A stretch of DNA of 64,000 bases, taken from NCBI RefSeq assembly GCF_013409625.1, contig NZ_JACCBF010000001.1, forward strand, positions 1,546,001 to 1,610,000. Direction: 5' to 3'. A model generated the notes under the pieces. It was not told the DNA's origin. It made no database searches and worked only from the letters and a program-made list of their open reading frames with translations. A program made the translations under genes and the position numbers. Below, piece by piece: positions 16,015 to 23,918 of this stretch. Every line of letters starts with the position of its first letter. Position 1 is the stretch's first letter. This DNA is from Nocardioides kongjuensis (GTDB lineage: Bacteria > Actinomycetota > Actinomycetes > Propionibacteriales > Nocardioidaceae).

Positions 16015-17657
16015 CAGGCGTTCGCTCCTTCGTTCTCGTTGTGCTGCTCGCGGGCGGCCAGGGCGAGCTCCTTGGCCCGCGGGTACTGGGCCTTGCCCGT
16101 GGCGTTGCGCGGGATCTCCTCGACGATCGTCAGCGCGCGGGGCAGCTTGTAGCCGGACAGGTGCGCACGCAGGAAGGTGCGCAGGTCCTCGAGCTCGACC
16201 TGGTGGCCGGGGCGGGGCTCGACAACGGCGGCGACGGTCTGGCCGTACTTCTCGTCGGGCAGCCCGACCACCAGGACGTCGTACACGCCGGGGTGCGCCT
16301 TGATCGCCTGCTCGACCTCCTCCGGGTAGACCTTCTCGCCGCCGGTGTTGATGCAGTTGGAGCCGCGACCGAGCAGCGTGATCCGGTTGCCCTCCTCGAT
16401 CCGGGCGTTGTCGCCGGGGATCGAGTAGCGCACCCCGTCGATCTCGACGAAGGTCTTCGCCGACTTCTCCGGGTCCTTGTAGTAGCCGACCGGGACGTTG
16501 CCCGAGCGGGCGGTGCGGCCGATCTTGCCGACGTCCCTGACCGGGTCGAGCAGCTGGTTGTCGTCGCCGAGGATCACGGTGGTCGGCGGGATCGACACGA
16601 CCGGGCCGTCGGTCGAGAGCGCGCTGGCGTCCTGCAGACCGGTGCCCTGGAAGCCGGTCTCCGAGGAGCCGACCGAGTCGGTGAAGACGGCGTTGGGGAA
16701 GTGCTTCATCCAGCGCTCCTTCACCGACTTGGAGAAGATCGCGGCGCTGGAGGCGATGGCGAACAGGGTCTGGCCGTCGTACCCGCCGGCCTCGTAGGCG
16801 TCGATCAGCGGTACCGCCATGGCGTCACCGGTCATGAACAGCATCTGCACGCCGTGCTTGTCGACGAGCTCCCAGGTGCGGACCGGGTCGAACTTCGGCT
16901 CCAGGATGGTGACCTGGCCGGCGAACAGGTGCATGAGCAGCGAGGCCTGCGCGCCGCCGTGCATGAGCGGGCTCAGCGGCAGCGTGACGAGGCTGTCCTG
17001 CAACGCCTTCTTCGACTGGTCGTACTCCTCGAGCGGCTCGGCGGTCATGAAGTCGATGCCGCCGCCGAGCACCCGCCAGAAGTCCTCGTGGCGCCACATG
17101 ACGCCCTTCGGGAAGCCGGTGGTGCCGCCGGTGTAGATGATGTGGATGTCGTCGGCGCTGCGGGGACCGAAGTCACGGGCGTCGGACTGGCCGGCGAGCG
17201 CGTCCTCGAGGGTGACGCCGCCGAAGGACGACAGGTCGCTCGCGTCGCCGGGCTCGAGCGGGTTGGGCACCGCGATGATGGTCCGCAGGTCGGGGAACCT
17301 CGGCGCGACCTCGGCGACCAGCGGGGCGTAGACCCGGTCGTGGACCAGGCCGACCAGGTCGGCGTTGTCGAAGAGGTACTCGAGCTCACCGGCGACGTAG
17401 CGGTAGTTGACGTTGATGGCGACCGCGCGGACCTTGAGGATCCCGATCAGCGCGATGACGTGCTCGATGCTGTTCTTCGCGTACAGGCCGACGTGGTCGC
17501 CCGTCCCGATGCCCTGCGCCTGCAGGTAGTGCGCGAGCTTGTTGGACTCGGCTTCCAGCTCGGCGAAGGAGATGACGTCGTCTCCCACCTGGACGGCGGG
17601 CTTGTCGGGAACGGCGTCGACGGCGTGTTCGAAGAGATCGGCGATGTTCAGGGCCAC
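16014..17657 (-). CDS. fadD19: Steroid-26-oyl-CoA ligase FadD19
   Basis: A 547-aa AMP-forming ligase. Motifs include P-loop YTGGTTGFPKGVMWRHED, TDSVGSSETGFQG, YSIPGDNARIEEGNRI and a C-terminal Lys in ATGKAQYPRAK. Sequence and length match FadD19 (Rv3515c), which activates 3-oxo-cholestenoic acid, the first CoA step of sterol side-chain breakdown, and is needed for C24-branched sterols. As in M. tuberculosis it is divergent from echA19. The GTG start is 11 nt from the KstR box. Confidence 0.93.
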   Translation of the reverse strand: MALNIADLFEHAVDAVPDKPAVQVGDDVISFAELEAESNKLAHYLQAQGIGTGDHVGLYAKNSIEHVIALIGILKVRAVAINVNYRYVAGELEYLFDNADLVGLVHDRVYAPLVAEVAPRFPDLRTIIAVPNPLEPGDASDLSSFGGVTLEDALAGQSDARDFGPRSADDIHIIYTGGTTGFPKGVMWRHEDFWRVLGGGIDFMTAEPLEEYDQSKKALQDSLVTLPLSPLMHGGAQASLLMHLFAGQVTILEPKFDPVRTWELVDKHGVQMLFMTGDAMAVPLIDAYEAGGYDGQTLFAIASSAAIFSKSVKERWMKHFPNAVFTDSVGSSETGFQGTGLQDASALSTDGPVVSIPPTTVILGDDNQLLDPVRDVGKIGRTARSGNVPVGYYKDPEKSAKTFVEIDGVRYSIPGDNARIEEGNRITLLGRGSNCINTGGEKVYPEEVEQAIKAHPGVYDVLVVGLPDEKYGQTVAAVVEPRPGHQVELEDLRTFLRAHLSGYKLPRALTIVEEIPRNATGKAQYPRAKELALAAREQHNENEGANA

Positions 17658-17668
17658 GAGGCCGACAG

Positions 17669-17682
17669 TAGAACACGTTTCA
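17669..17682. promoter_or_regulatory. KstR box between fadD19 and echA19
   Basis: TAGAACACGTTTCA matches TNNAACNNGTTNNA exactly. It is 22 nt before echA19 and 11 nt from the fadD19 start, so it can repress both. Confidence 0.85.
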
Positions 17683-17704
17683 CTTTTTCGCTAGCGTTGT
17701 TCAC

Positions 17705-18487
17705 ATGAGTGATTGCCTCGTCGAGCAGGACGGCCACAAGCTGGTCGTCACCATGAACCGGCCGGAGCGCCGCAACGCGCTCTCGAGCGAGATGCTGCGG
17801 ATCATGGAGTCCGCCTGGGACCGGGTCAACGAGGACCCCGAGATCCGGGTCTGCATCCTCACGGGGGCCGGCGGCTACTTCTGCGCCGGCATGGACCTCA
17901 AGGCGGCGGACGACAAGCCGCCGTCGGAGAGCTTCGAGTCCGGCGCCTACGACCCGACCACGATCAAGGGCCTGCTCAAGGGCTTCCGGCTCACCAAGCC
18001 GCTGATCGCGGCGGTCGAGGGACCGGCCATCGCGGGCGGCACCGAGATCCTCCAGGGCACCGACATCCGGGTCGCGGGCGAGTCGGCGAAGTTCGGCGTC
18101 GCCGAGGCCCGCTGGTCGCTGTACCCGCTGGGGGGCTCCGCGGTGCGGCTCCCCCGCCAGATCCCCTACACCGTCGCGGCGGAGCTGCTGCTGACCGGCC
18201 GCACCCTCGGTGCCCCGGAGGCCAAGGAGCTCGGCCTGATCGGCCACGTCGTCCCCGACGGCGAGGCGCTCGCGAAGGCGCACGAGATCGCGGACCGGAT
18301 CGCGGCCAACGGCCCGCTCGCCGTCCAGGCGATCCTCAAGACGATGCGCGACTCCGAGGGCAAGCACGAGGAGGAGTGCTGGGCCGACGACGCCAGGATC
18401 GGCGCCGCGGTCTTCTCCTCCGAGGACGCCAAGGAGGGCCCGCGCGCCTTCCTCGAGAAGCGCGCGGCGGAGTTCAAGGGCCGCTGA
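17705..18487 (+). CDS. echA19: Steroid enoyl-CoA hydratase EchA19
   Basis: A 260-aa crotonase-fold enzyme that hydrates enoyl-CoA steroid intermediates. The sequence shows [11 protein letters not shown], the oxyanion-hole regions CAGMDLKA and [22 protein letters not shown], the active-site region [15 protein letters not shown], and the C-terminal [12 protein letters not shown]. It closely follows EchA19 (Rv3516) throughout, including [10 protein letters not shown] and GPAIAGGTE. It is divergent from fadD19 and shares its KstR operator. The stop codon lies in the shared terminator hairpin. Confidence 0.93.
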   Translation: MSDCLVEQDGHKLVVTMNRPERRNALSSEMLRIMESAWDRVNEDPEIRVCILTGAGGYFCAGMDLKAADDKPPSESFESGAYDPTTIKGLLKGFRLTKPLIAAVEGPAIAGGTEILQGTDIRVAGESAKFGVAEARWSLYPLGGSAVRLPRQIPYTVAAELLLTGRTLGAPEAKELGLIGHVVPDGEALAKAHEIADRIAANGPLAVQAILKTMRDSEGKHEEECWADDARIGAAVFSSEDAKEGPRAFLEKRAAEFKGR

Positions 18488-18506
18488 GCCTCACAGGCTC
18501 AGCGGC
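18480..18506. terminator. Bidirectional terminator holding both stop codons
   Basis: GCCGCTGAGCCT and AGGCTCAGCGGC form a perfect 12-bp stem with a 3-nt CAC loop. The TGA of echA19 (18485-18487) is in one arm and the stop of the opposing HAD gene (18499-18501) in the other. Confidence 0.8.
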
Positions 18507-19119
18507 GCGCCCCCGCGAGGTGGGTGTCGAGCCAGGCCGGGAAGTCCGCGAGACCCGGCAGCACGACGTCCGTCCCGGCGGCACGCAGCTCCTCCTCGGT
18601 GCAGCCACCCGTGAGCACCGAGACGCTGGTGACGCCGGCGGCCCGCGCGCCCTCGACGTCGTGGACGTGGTCACCCACGTAGATCGACGCACCTTCGCGG
18701 CGCAGCACGTCGGCCTTGCCGACACCCCACACCCAGCCCTCGAGCAGGTCGACGTCGAGGCCGGTGTGGTCCAGGTGCAGCTGCGCGTTCGGTGCGAACT
18801 TGCCGGTGACGACCAGGACCCGCCCGCCGTGGCGTCGTACGGCGGCGATGGCGTCGTGCGCGCCGGGCAGCACCGGCACGTTGGCGATCGCGTGGTCGGG
18901 GTAGAGCGCGCGGAACCGGTCGCCCGCGGCCGGGATGACGTCGGCGGGCAGGTAGGGCGCCAGCAGGAGGTCGAGCGGCGGCCCGAGCTTGTCCGTCATC
19001 TCCTCGACCGGGAGCTCCACGCCCAGCTCGCGTCCGAGCTCGAGCAGCACGTCCCGGAACCCGGGCACGGTGTCGATGAGGGTCAGGTCGAGATCGAACC
19101 CGACGACGAGATCCGCCAT
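18499..19119 (-). CDS. HAD-family phosphatase (phosphoglycolate phosphatase-like)
   Basis: A 206-aa HAD hydrolase. The start at 19119 (MADLVVGFDLDLTL) is chosen because it opens directly on motif I, with D9 and D11. A helical cap domain follows (about 20-80), then VLVVTGK (motif II Thr and motif III area) and YVGDHVHDVEGARAAG (motif IV). The substrate is not known. It converges on echA19; no link to sterol metabolism is evident. Confidence 0.85.
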   Translation of the reverse strand: MADLVVGFDLDLTLIDTVPGFRDVLLELGRELGVELPVEEMTDKLGPPLDLLLAPYLPADVIPAAGDRFRALYPDHAIANVPVLPGAHDAIAAVRRHGGRVLVVTGKFAPNAQLHLDHTGLDVDLLEGWVWGVGKADVLRREGASIYVGDHVHDVEGARAAGVTSVSVLTGGCTEEELRAAGTDVVLPGLADFPAWLDTHLAGARR

Positions 19120-19177
19120 GGGGCGCACGCTATCCGTCGAGGTCCGGCGGGGAATGGGCGGGCAGCGGCCCGGGAGA

Positions 19178-19572
19178 ATGGCGCCATCGTCGCCCTCCTG
19201 GTCCTCGCCCTGCTCGGCCTGGTGGCGTACCAGCGTGAGTGGGAGTACCGGCCCAGCGAGCCCGGCCTCGTCGACCGCGTCGGCGGTGCCCCGTTCGGGC
19301 GCGGACACGCACGTGGAGCCAGCAACGTCCTCATCGGGCGCCACGACGAACGAGCGTTCGCGGCCGTCGATCACCACCACACGACGGGCAGCGGCGACAG
19401 CGCGAGCCACCACGTCCACTCGGGCACCGGCGACTCGCTGCTCGTCATCCGTGCCGGGCAGCACTCGCCAGCGGAGATCGACGCCAAGCTGCAGATGATG
19501 GACGCCCTCCTCGACCGGACACCGGAGCGGGTCTGGGAGCGGCTCCGGGCCGAAGGGCCCCACCAAAGGTAA
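19178..19572 (+). pseudogene. Relic of a single-TM protein gene (frameshifted start, internal deletion)
   Basis: In the frame ending at the TAA 19570-19572 the sequence reads as a TM helix (AIVALLVLALLGLVAY), then REWEYRPSEPGLVDRVGG-like and GRHDERAFAAVDHHHTTGSGD segments, then QHSPAEIDAKLQMMDALLDRTPERVWE. This looks like the two ends of a longer membrane-protein family joined together, with the middle missing. No ATG, GTG or TTG precedes the TM helix in this frame. The ATG at 19178 (after GGGAG) is off by one base; a single extra G would restore it. Best read as a decaying gene. Confidence 0.5.
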
Positions 19573-19611
19573 AACCTTCTCAGGTTTCCTGCGCAGAGGC
19601 GGGCGCAGGAA
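19566..19611 (+). promoter_or_regulatory. Cluster of overlapping hairpins in the leader of the large secreted-protein gene
   Basis: AAGGT-AAA-ACCTT (19566-19578) and AAACCT-TCTC-AGGTTT (19572-19587) share the ACCT arm and exclude each other. TTCCTGCGC and GCGCAGGAA (19586-19611) then form a perfect 9-bp stem. About 60 nt of pyrimidine-rich leader follow before the start codon. Confidence 0.5.
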
Positions 19612-19662
19612 CATAGTGGTCCTCGCACTTCCTGCTCTGCTCCCATCCCCCCTCCCTGGCAG

Positions 19663-22600
19663 GTGAACACCGTGCGTCCTCGGATCCTTTGTGCTGCCCT
19701 CTCGACGGTCGCGATGCTGGCCGTCCTCGTCCATCCCTCCGCCGCCCAGGCCGAACCGGGCTCCCCCGGTACGCCGGGCGGCGGCGCTGCGGTCACCTGC
19801 GCGTCACCGCCCGGGAGCGACGGGGCGACACCGGAGAACCGTGACCGGTTCGTCGACCTCTGGTCCGCCCGGTTCACCGACAACGCCTGGCGCAAGCGCT
19901 TCATCGCGCTGCCGAAGGTCCCCGACGACATCCTCGCCGAGGGCTTCCACGCGCTGCCCGAGGCCACCCAGCTGTGGTTGAGCGCCTGCCTGCTCGACGA
20001 CCTGCTCGCCACCGCCGGCGAGCAGCCCACGGCACAGGACCGCGAGCGGCTCCTCACCGGCGTCGCGCTCGTCATCTTCGGCAAGAAGAGCACGGCGCAG
20101 ATGCGCGAGGAGCTCAACGAGCCGGCCCCACCGCCGCCCGCCGACACCCCGCCGGTGAACCGTGACCTGACCGGCCAGCAGCTCGACGCCATGACCGAGG
20201 AGCTGGCCGGGGCGCCGACGCTCACCTCGGCGCAGCAGCCGCGCACGTCCGTCGCGGCGCCCACCGCCAAGGTCTCGACCAGGATCACCGCGGGCGCGCC
20301 CTCGTCGTTCAACGACAAGCTCACCGCCCTGCCCGCCGTCCCGCTGGTGCTCGACGCACTGGACGCGCTGCTCCAGGAGGTCAGCAAGGTCCAGGGCAAG
20401 CTGTTCACGCTTCCCGTGCTGAACCTCCTCTCGCCGCTCTTCTACAAGATCTGCGCCGAGTCCGCGACCATGGAGCTGGCATGCAGCGTGTCGGTGCCGG
20501 TCGGCGTACCGGTTCCGGCCGACGTCACCGGTGACCACCTCCCCGACGTGCTCGCGCAGCTGACGCCGCTGACCAACCTGATCGACGTGGGCGCGAAGTT
20601 CTCCGTCGCCCGGCTCAACGGCAACATCGACCTGCCCGCGCACGTGTTCGCCGTCTACGACACCCCCGTGGTCAAGAAGCGGATCACGGTGGGCATCGAC
20701 GGCCGCGGCTCCACGCTCGGCTGGAGCAACTCGGCGAGGGTCGTCCTCAAGAACGTGGTCGACGCACTGACCGGTGACATCCAGGTCGCGGCGAACGTCT
20801 CCACGACCCACCCCGGAGCCACCGAGGCCCTCACCTTCGGCGTCAAGACGCTCACCGGCGGCGGGATCGGCGTACCTGCGACCGAGCAGGACCCGCTGAC
20901 CGGATCCGTGCAGCTCAGCCCGTTCCCGACGACCCTGGACGTCGGCGCGCGGATGACCCATGGCAGCACCCGGAGCAAGGACACGATCACGCTCGCCACA
21001 CCGACGCCGACGAAGGTCGACGCCGTCATCGACCAGGCCGTGACGTCCGGACCGGTCGACAGCAACCGCCGGTTCACCGCGACCGTCGACCAGCTGCCCA
21101 GCAACATGCAGATCGACCTCACCCGCCAGGGCAAGCACCAGAACATCGAGTACACCGCCAACAGCGAGATCGGCTTCGTCCAGGCGACCGACACCACGAC
21201 GCCGGACATCACGCAACCGGCCAAGGTGGACCACGCGGTCTACCAGGTGCACGGCGTGCCGGGGCACATGCAGGTCGACTTCAACGGCAACCTGATCGAG
21301 TACGGCGCCAGCGACACCATCGACAAGGTCTACGCCGGCGTCGAGCGGATCAACGGCGACGCCGTCACCGCCGAGGTCCGTGACATCCCCGACCACGCGA
21401 AGGTCGTCTTCGACGGCAAGAACTCCGTGCTCGACTGGGACGCGTCGGCAGCGACCACCAGCGTCGCCGCCTCCGCCCACCTGACGGCGGACACCCTCGG
21501 CACCGACCGGGCGTTCGACGCGGGGCTGACCATCGACTCGATCCCCGCGAAGTGGAACGCGAGCTGGGCCGACGGCAACGTGCTGTTCGAGGCGCCGGCA
21601 GCCGGGATCGGCGCCATCACGGCCAACGTCACCAACCACCAGACCTACCAGACGCTCCCGGGCGACCACCTCAGCGCCTACTACGACGAGGCCTCGGGCA
21701 ACCTGGACGCGAGCCTGCGGATCAGCAACCTGCGGCGCGCGGCGTTCAGCAAGGTGCCGGACACCGGCAACGGTGGCGGCTTCGAGGCCGGCCTGGACAT
21801 GGGCGACCACGGCGCCTTCGCGTTCTCCGGCGAGATCCACGCGGCACTCGGGGACCTCAAGGCGAGCGGCAACCTCACCAACCTGCCGGCCAGCATCACG
21901 CTGCGCAGCGAAGGCGGCCGGATCACCTACACCGGCGACTCCCACCCCGACGCCACCATCTCGGTGGCCGCGGGCAAGGCGGCGGCGCTGGCTGCCACGC
22001 CGGAGCCGCCGCAGGTCCACGGGGTCGCGGTCCGCGACGGTGCCAGCGGCACCGACAAGGCGGTCCGGGCGAAGGTCTACCTGACCGGCCTGCCGACCGG
22101 TCTCGACCTGGACACCGTCCACGGCACCTACACGCTGACCGGCTACCACCCGACGATCGGGACCCTCGTCGTCGACGCCGTGCTCCAGGCCCTGGCCCCG
22201 AAGCCGCTGAGCCTGCAGCTGCAGCAGGGCGTGCCGACCGCGACGCCGGTCGACATCACGATCGGGCCGATCACCACGGGGACGCGTCCCGACGGCACCC
22301 ACACCATCGCACTGGACTACAACGCGAGCCAGCCCCTCGGGGCGCTGCACGCGAACGCGACGTACGACAACACCGACGAGGCGCAGCTCGACATCAGCGC
22401 GATCCCTGCCTCGATCAGCGTCGACGCCGCCTTCGGGGCCGACACGAAGACCGTCGACGTCGACATGAGCCAGGGCATCGGCGACATCACCGCCGCCTAC
22501 AAGCACGTCGGTGACCTCGACCTGGCGGCCTCGGTGCACCTGCACGACGTACCGAGGACGGTCGACATCACGATCGGCAAGGACACCACCTCGGGCGGCG

Positions 22601-23445
22601 GCACCACCGTCGACGCACCGGTGTTCACGATGCAGACCGACACCGCGGGCCTCGACATCGACGCCTTCGCCTCGGCCGCCATCACCGACCCGGTGGACGC
22701 CACCGCCGCCGTCGCGCTGAGCGTGACCAACCTCGGCAAGACCGTCACCGCCGCGCTCGACGGCGCCCGGCTGCACCTGACGTCGACCCCGGCGACCGAG
22801 GCCTTCGCGCTCGAGGCCGCCGGCCGGGTGCAGAAGACGATCGACCTCGGCTGGGACGGCGGCATCTTCCAGAACAGCGGCCACCTCGCCGCCGACCTGA
22901 AGATCAAGCGGGTGACGCTCGGGCTGACCGACTTCTCCGACGTGAACCTCCACCTGGGCTTCACGACCGGTCTCGACGGCAGCTACGGCACCTTCACCTT
23001 CGGCCAGGACAGCAACCTGACCGTCGGGCTCGAGGAGCACTTCTCGGTCTACATCGACTGGCCCGACCCACTCGGCTCGGACACGATCCCGCTGGTCGAC
23101 ATCGACGCGCTGACGATCCCGTTCGGCAACGTCGCGCCGCGCTGGCACATCAACGAGAACGTGTACGGCCGGATCTTCCACATCCCCGTTCTCGAGTTCG
23201 GGATCGCGAACTGCGGCGTCACCTTCGACGCGCGACCCGCGCCCGGCTACACGACGGGCGGCAACACGTTCACGCTCGGCCAGCCGACCAACGACGGGAC
23301 CCACACCCCCGCCTGGCTGATCACGCCGGACATCAACCTGCTCGGCTTCTCGCTGCCGGACTTCGGGCTCGACATCATCGCGTACTTCCTGTCACCGTAC
23401 GGCCACGGGATCGACGCCTACCCGCAGTGCGAGTGGGGTCCCTGA
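19663..23445 (+). CDS. Very large secreted beta-repeat protein
   Basis: 1260 aa from GTG 19663, or 1257 aa from GTG 19672, which has GGCAGG upstream and gives a cleaner signal peptide (RPRILCAALSTVAMLAVLVHPSAAQA). An N-terminal helical part (about 40-230) leads to a long beta-rich body. There a motif [LIVF]P-x2-h-x-h recurs at least nine times (for example LPSNMQI, VPGHMQV, IPDHAKV, LPASITL, LPTGLDL, IPASISV, VPRTVDI), often about 50 residues apart. No C-terminal anchor or sortase signal is seen. I recognise no family. It could form an elongated beta solenoid or groove for binding lipid or polymer; the sterol-gene setting makes a lipid role possible. The next gene, a lipoprotein, is probably in the same operon. 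Confidence 0.85.
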   Translation: MNTVRPRILCAALSTVAMLAVLVHPSAAQAEPGSPGTPGGGAAVTCASPPGSDGATPENRDRFVDLWSARFTDNAWRKRFIALPKVPDDILAEGFHALPEATQLWLSACLLDDLLATAGEQPTAQDRERLLTGVALVIFGKKSTAQMREELNEPAPPPPADTPPVNRDLTGQQLDAMTEELAGAPTLTSAQQPRTSVAAPTAKVSTRITAGAPSSFNDKLTALPAVPLVLDALDALLQEVSKVQGKLFTLPVLNLLSPLFYKICAESATMELACSVSVPVGVPVPADVTGDHLPDVLAQLTPLTNLIDVGAKFSVARLNGNIDLPAHVFAVYDTPVVKKRITVGIDGRGSTLGWSNSARVVLKNVVDALTGDIQVAANVSTTHPGATEALTFGVKTLTGGGIGVPATEQDPLTGSVQLSPFPTTLDVGARMTHGSTRSKDTITLATPTPTKVDAVIDQAVTSGPVDSNRRFTATVDQLPSNMQIDLTRQGKHQNIEYTANSEIGFVQATDTTTPDITQPAKVDHAVYQVHGVPGHMQVDFNGNLIEYGASDTIDKVYAGVERINGDAVTAEVRDIPDHAKVVFDGKNSVLDWDASAATTSVAASAHLTADTLGTDRAFDAGLTIDSIPAKWNASWADGNVLFEAPAAGIGAITANVTNHQTYQTLPGDHLSAYYDEASGNLDASLRISNLRRAAFSKVPDTGNGGGFEAGLDMGDHGAFAFSGEIHAALGDLKASGNLTNLPASITLRSEGGRITYTGDSHPDATISVAAGKAAALAATPEPPQVHGVAVRDGASGTDKAVRAKVYLTGLPTGLDLDTVHGTYTLTGYHPTIGTLVVDAVLQALAPKPLSLQLQQGVPTATPVDITIGPITTGTRPDGTHTIALDYNASQPLGALHANATYDNTDEAQLDISAIPASISVDAAFGADTKTVDVDMSQGIGDITAAYKHVGDLDLAASVHLHDVPRTVDITIGKDTTSGGGTTVDAPVFTMQTDTAGLDIDAFASAAITDPVDATAAVALSVTNLGKTVTAALDGARLHLTSTPATEAFALEAAGRVQKTIDLGWDGGIFQNSGHLAADLKIKRVTLGLTDFSDVNLHLGFTTGLDGSYGTFTFGQDSNLTVGLEEHFSVYIDWPDPLGSDTIPLVDIDALTIPFGNVAPRWHINENVYGRIFHIPVLEFGIANCGVTFDARPAPGYTTGGNTFTLGQPTNDGTHTPAWLITPDINLLGFSLPDFGLDIIAYFLSPYGHGIDAYPQCEWGP

Positions 23446-23462
23446 CGAAGGAGCCGCTCGCC

Positions 23463-23903
23463 ATGACCAAGCACGGTCCAGCCACCCTCATCGCCGGGGG
23501 GCTGGCCGTGCTGGTCCTGGCCAGCGGCTGCAGCGGCGACTCCGAGGAGCCGAAGGGTGCGCCGTCCACCGAGCTCACCGAGATCACCGTGGAGTGCGCT
23601 CGGTACGCCGACACGGCCCAGCGGATCACCGACGCCCAGACGGCGCTGTACGACGGCAAGCACGCACCCGAGGACGATGCCGCCGTCGACGCCCTGGTCA
23701 AGGAGCTGGACGCGTTGCAGGAGGGCGCGCCGTCCGACGTGCGCACGGCGCTGACCGACCTCGGCGAGGGCTTCCGGTCCGCCCAGCAGCTGCTGGCGGA
23801 CCCGACCGAGGCGAACCGGGCCGCGCTGGCCGAGCTCACGCCGAAGCTGTCCGAGGACAGCCAGACGGTGACCGGCTGGATCGTCGAGCAGTGCGGGAGG
23901 TGA
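23463..23903 (+). CDS. Small helical lipoprotein
   Basis: A 146-aa protein with signal and lipobox LASGC (C23), preceded by GAAGGAG. The mature part is acidic and helical (about 55-135), with one Cys near the start (VECARY) and one at the end (EQCGR) that could join as a disulfide. It begins 17 nt after the large secreted protein, and its ribosome binding site abuts that gene's stop, so the two are probably co-expressed and may work together at the cell surface. No family recognised. Confidence 0.75.
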   Translation: MTKHGPATLIAGGLAVLVLASGCSGDSEEPKGAPSTELTEITVECARYADTAQRITDAQTALYDGKHAPEDDAAVDALVKELDALQEGAPSDVRTALTDLGEGFRSAQQLLADPTEANRAALAELTPKLSEDSQTVTGWIVEQCGR

Positions 23904-23918
23904 GCCGTCAGCGACCGG

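Noticed and set aside
19804..23304. Antisense open frame of over 1100 codons opposite the giant secreted-protein gene
   Set aside because: It is a shadow of GC-rich codon bias; its translation is Arg/Val/Gly-rich with no domain, while the plus frame has a signal peptide and repeats.
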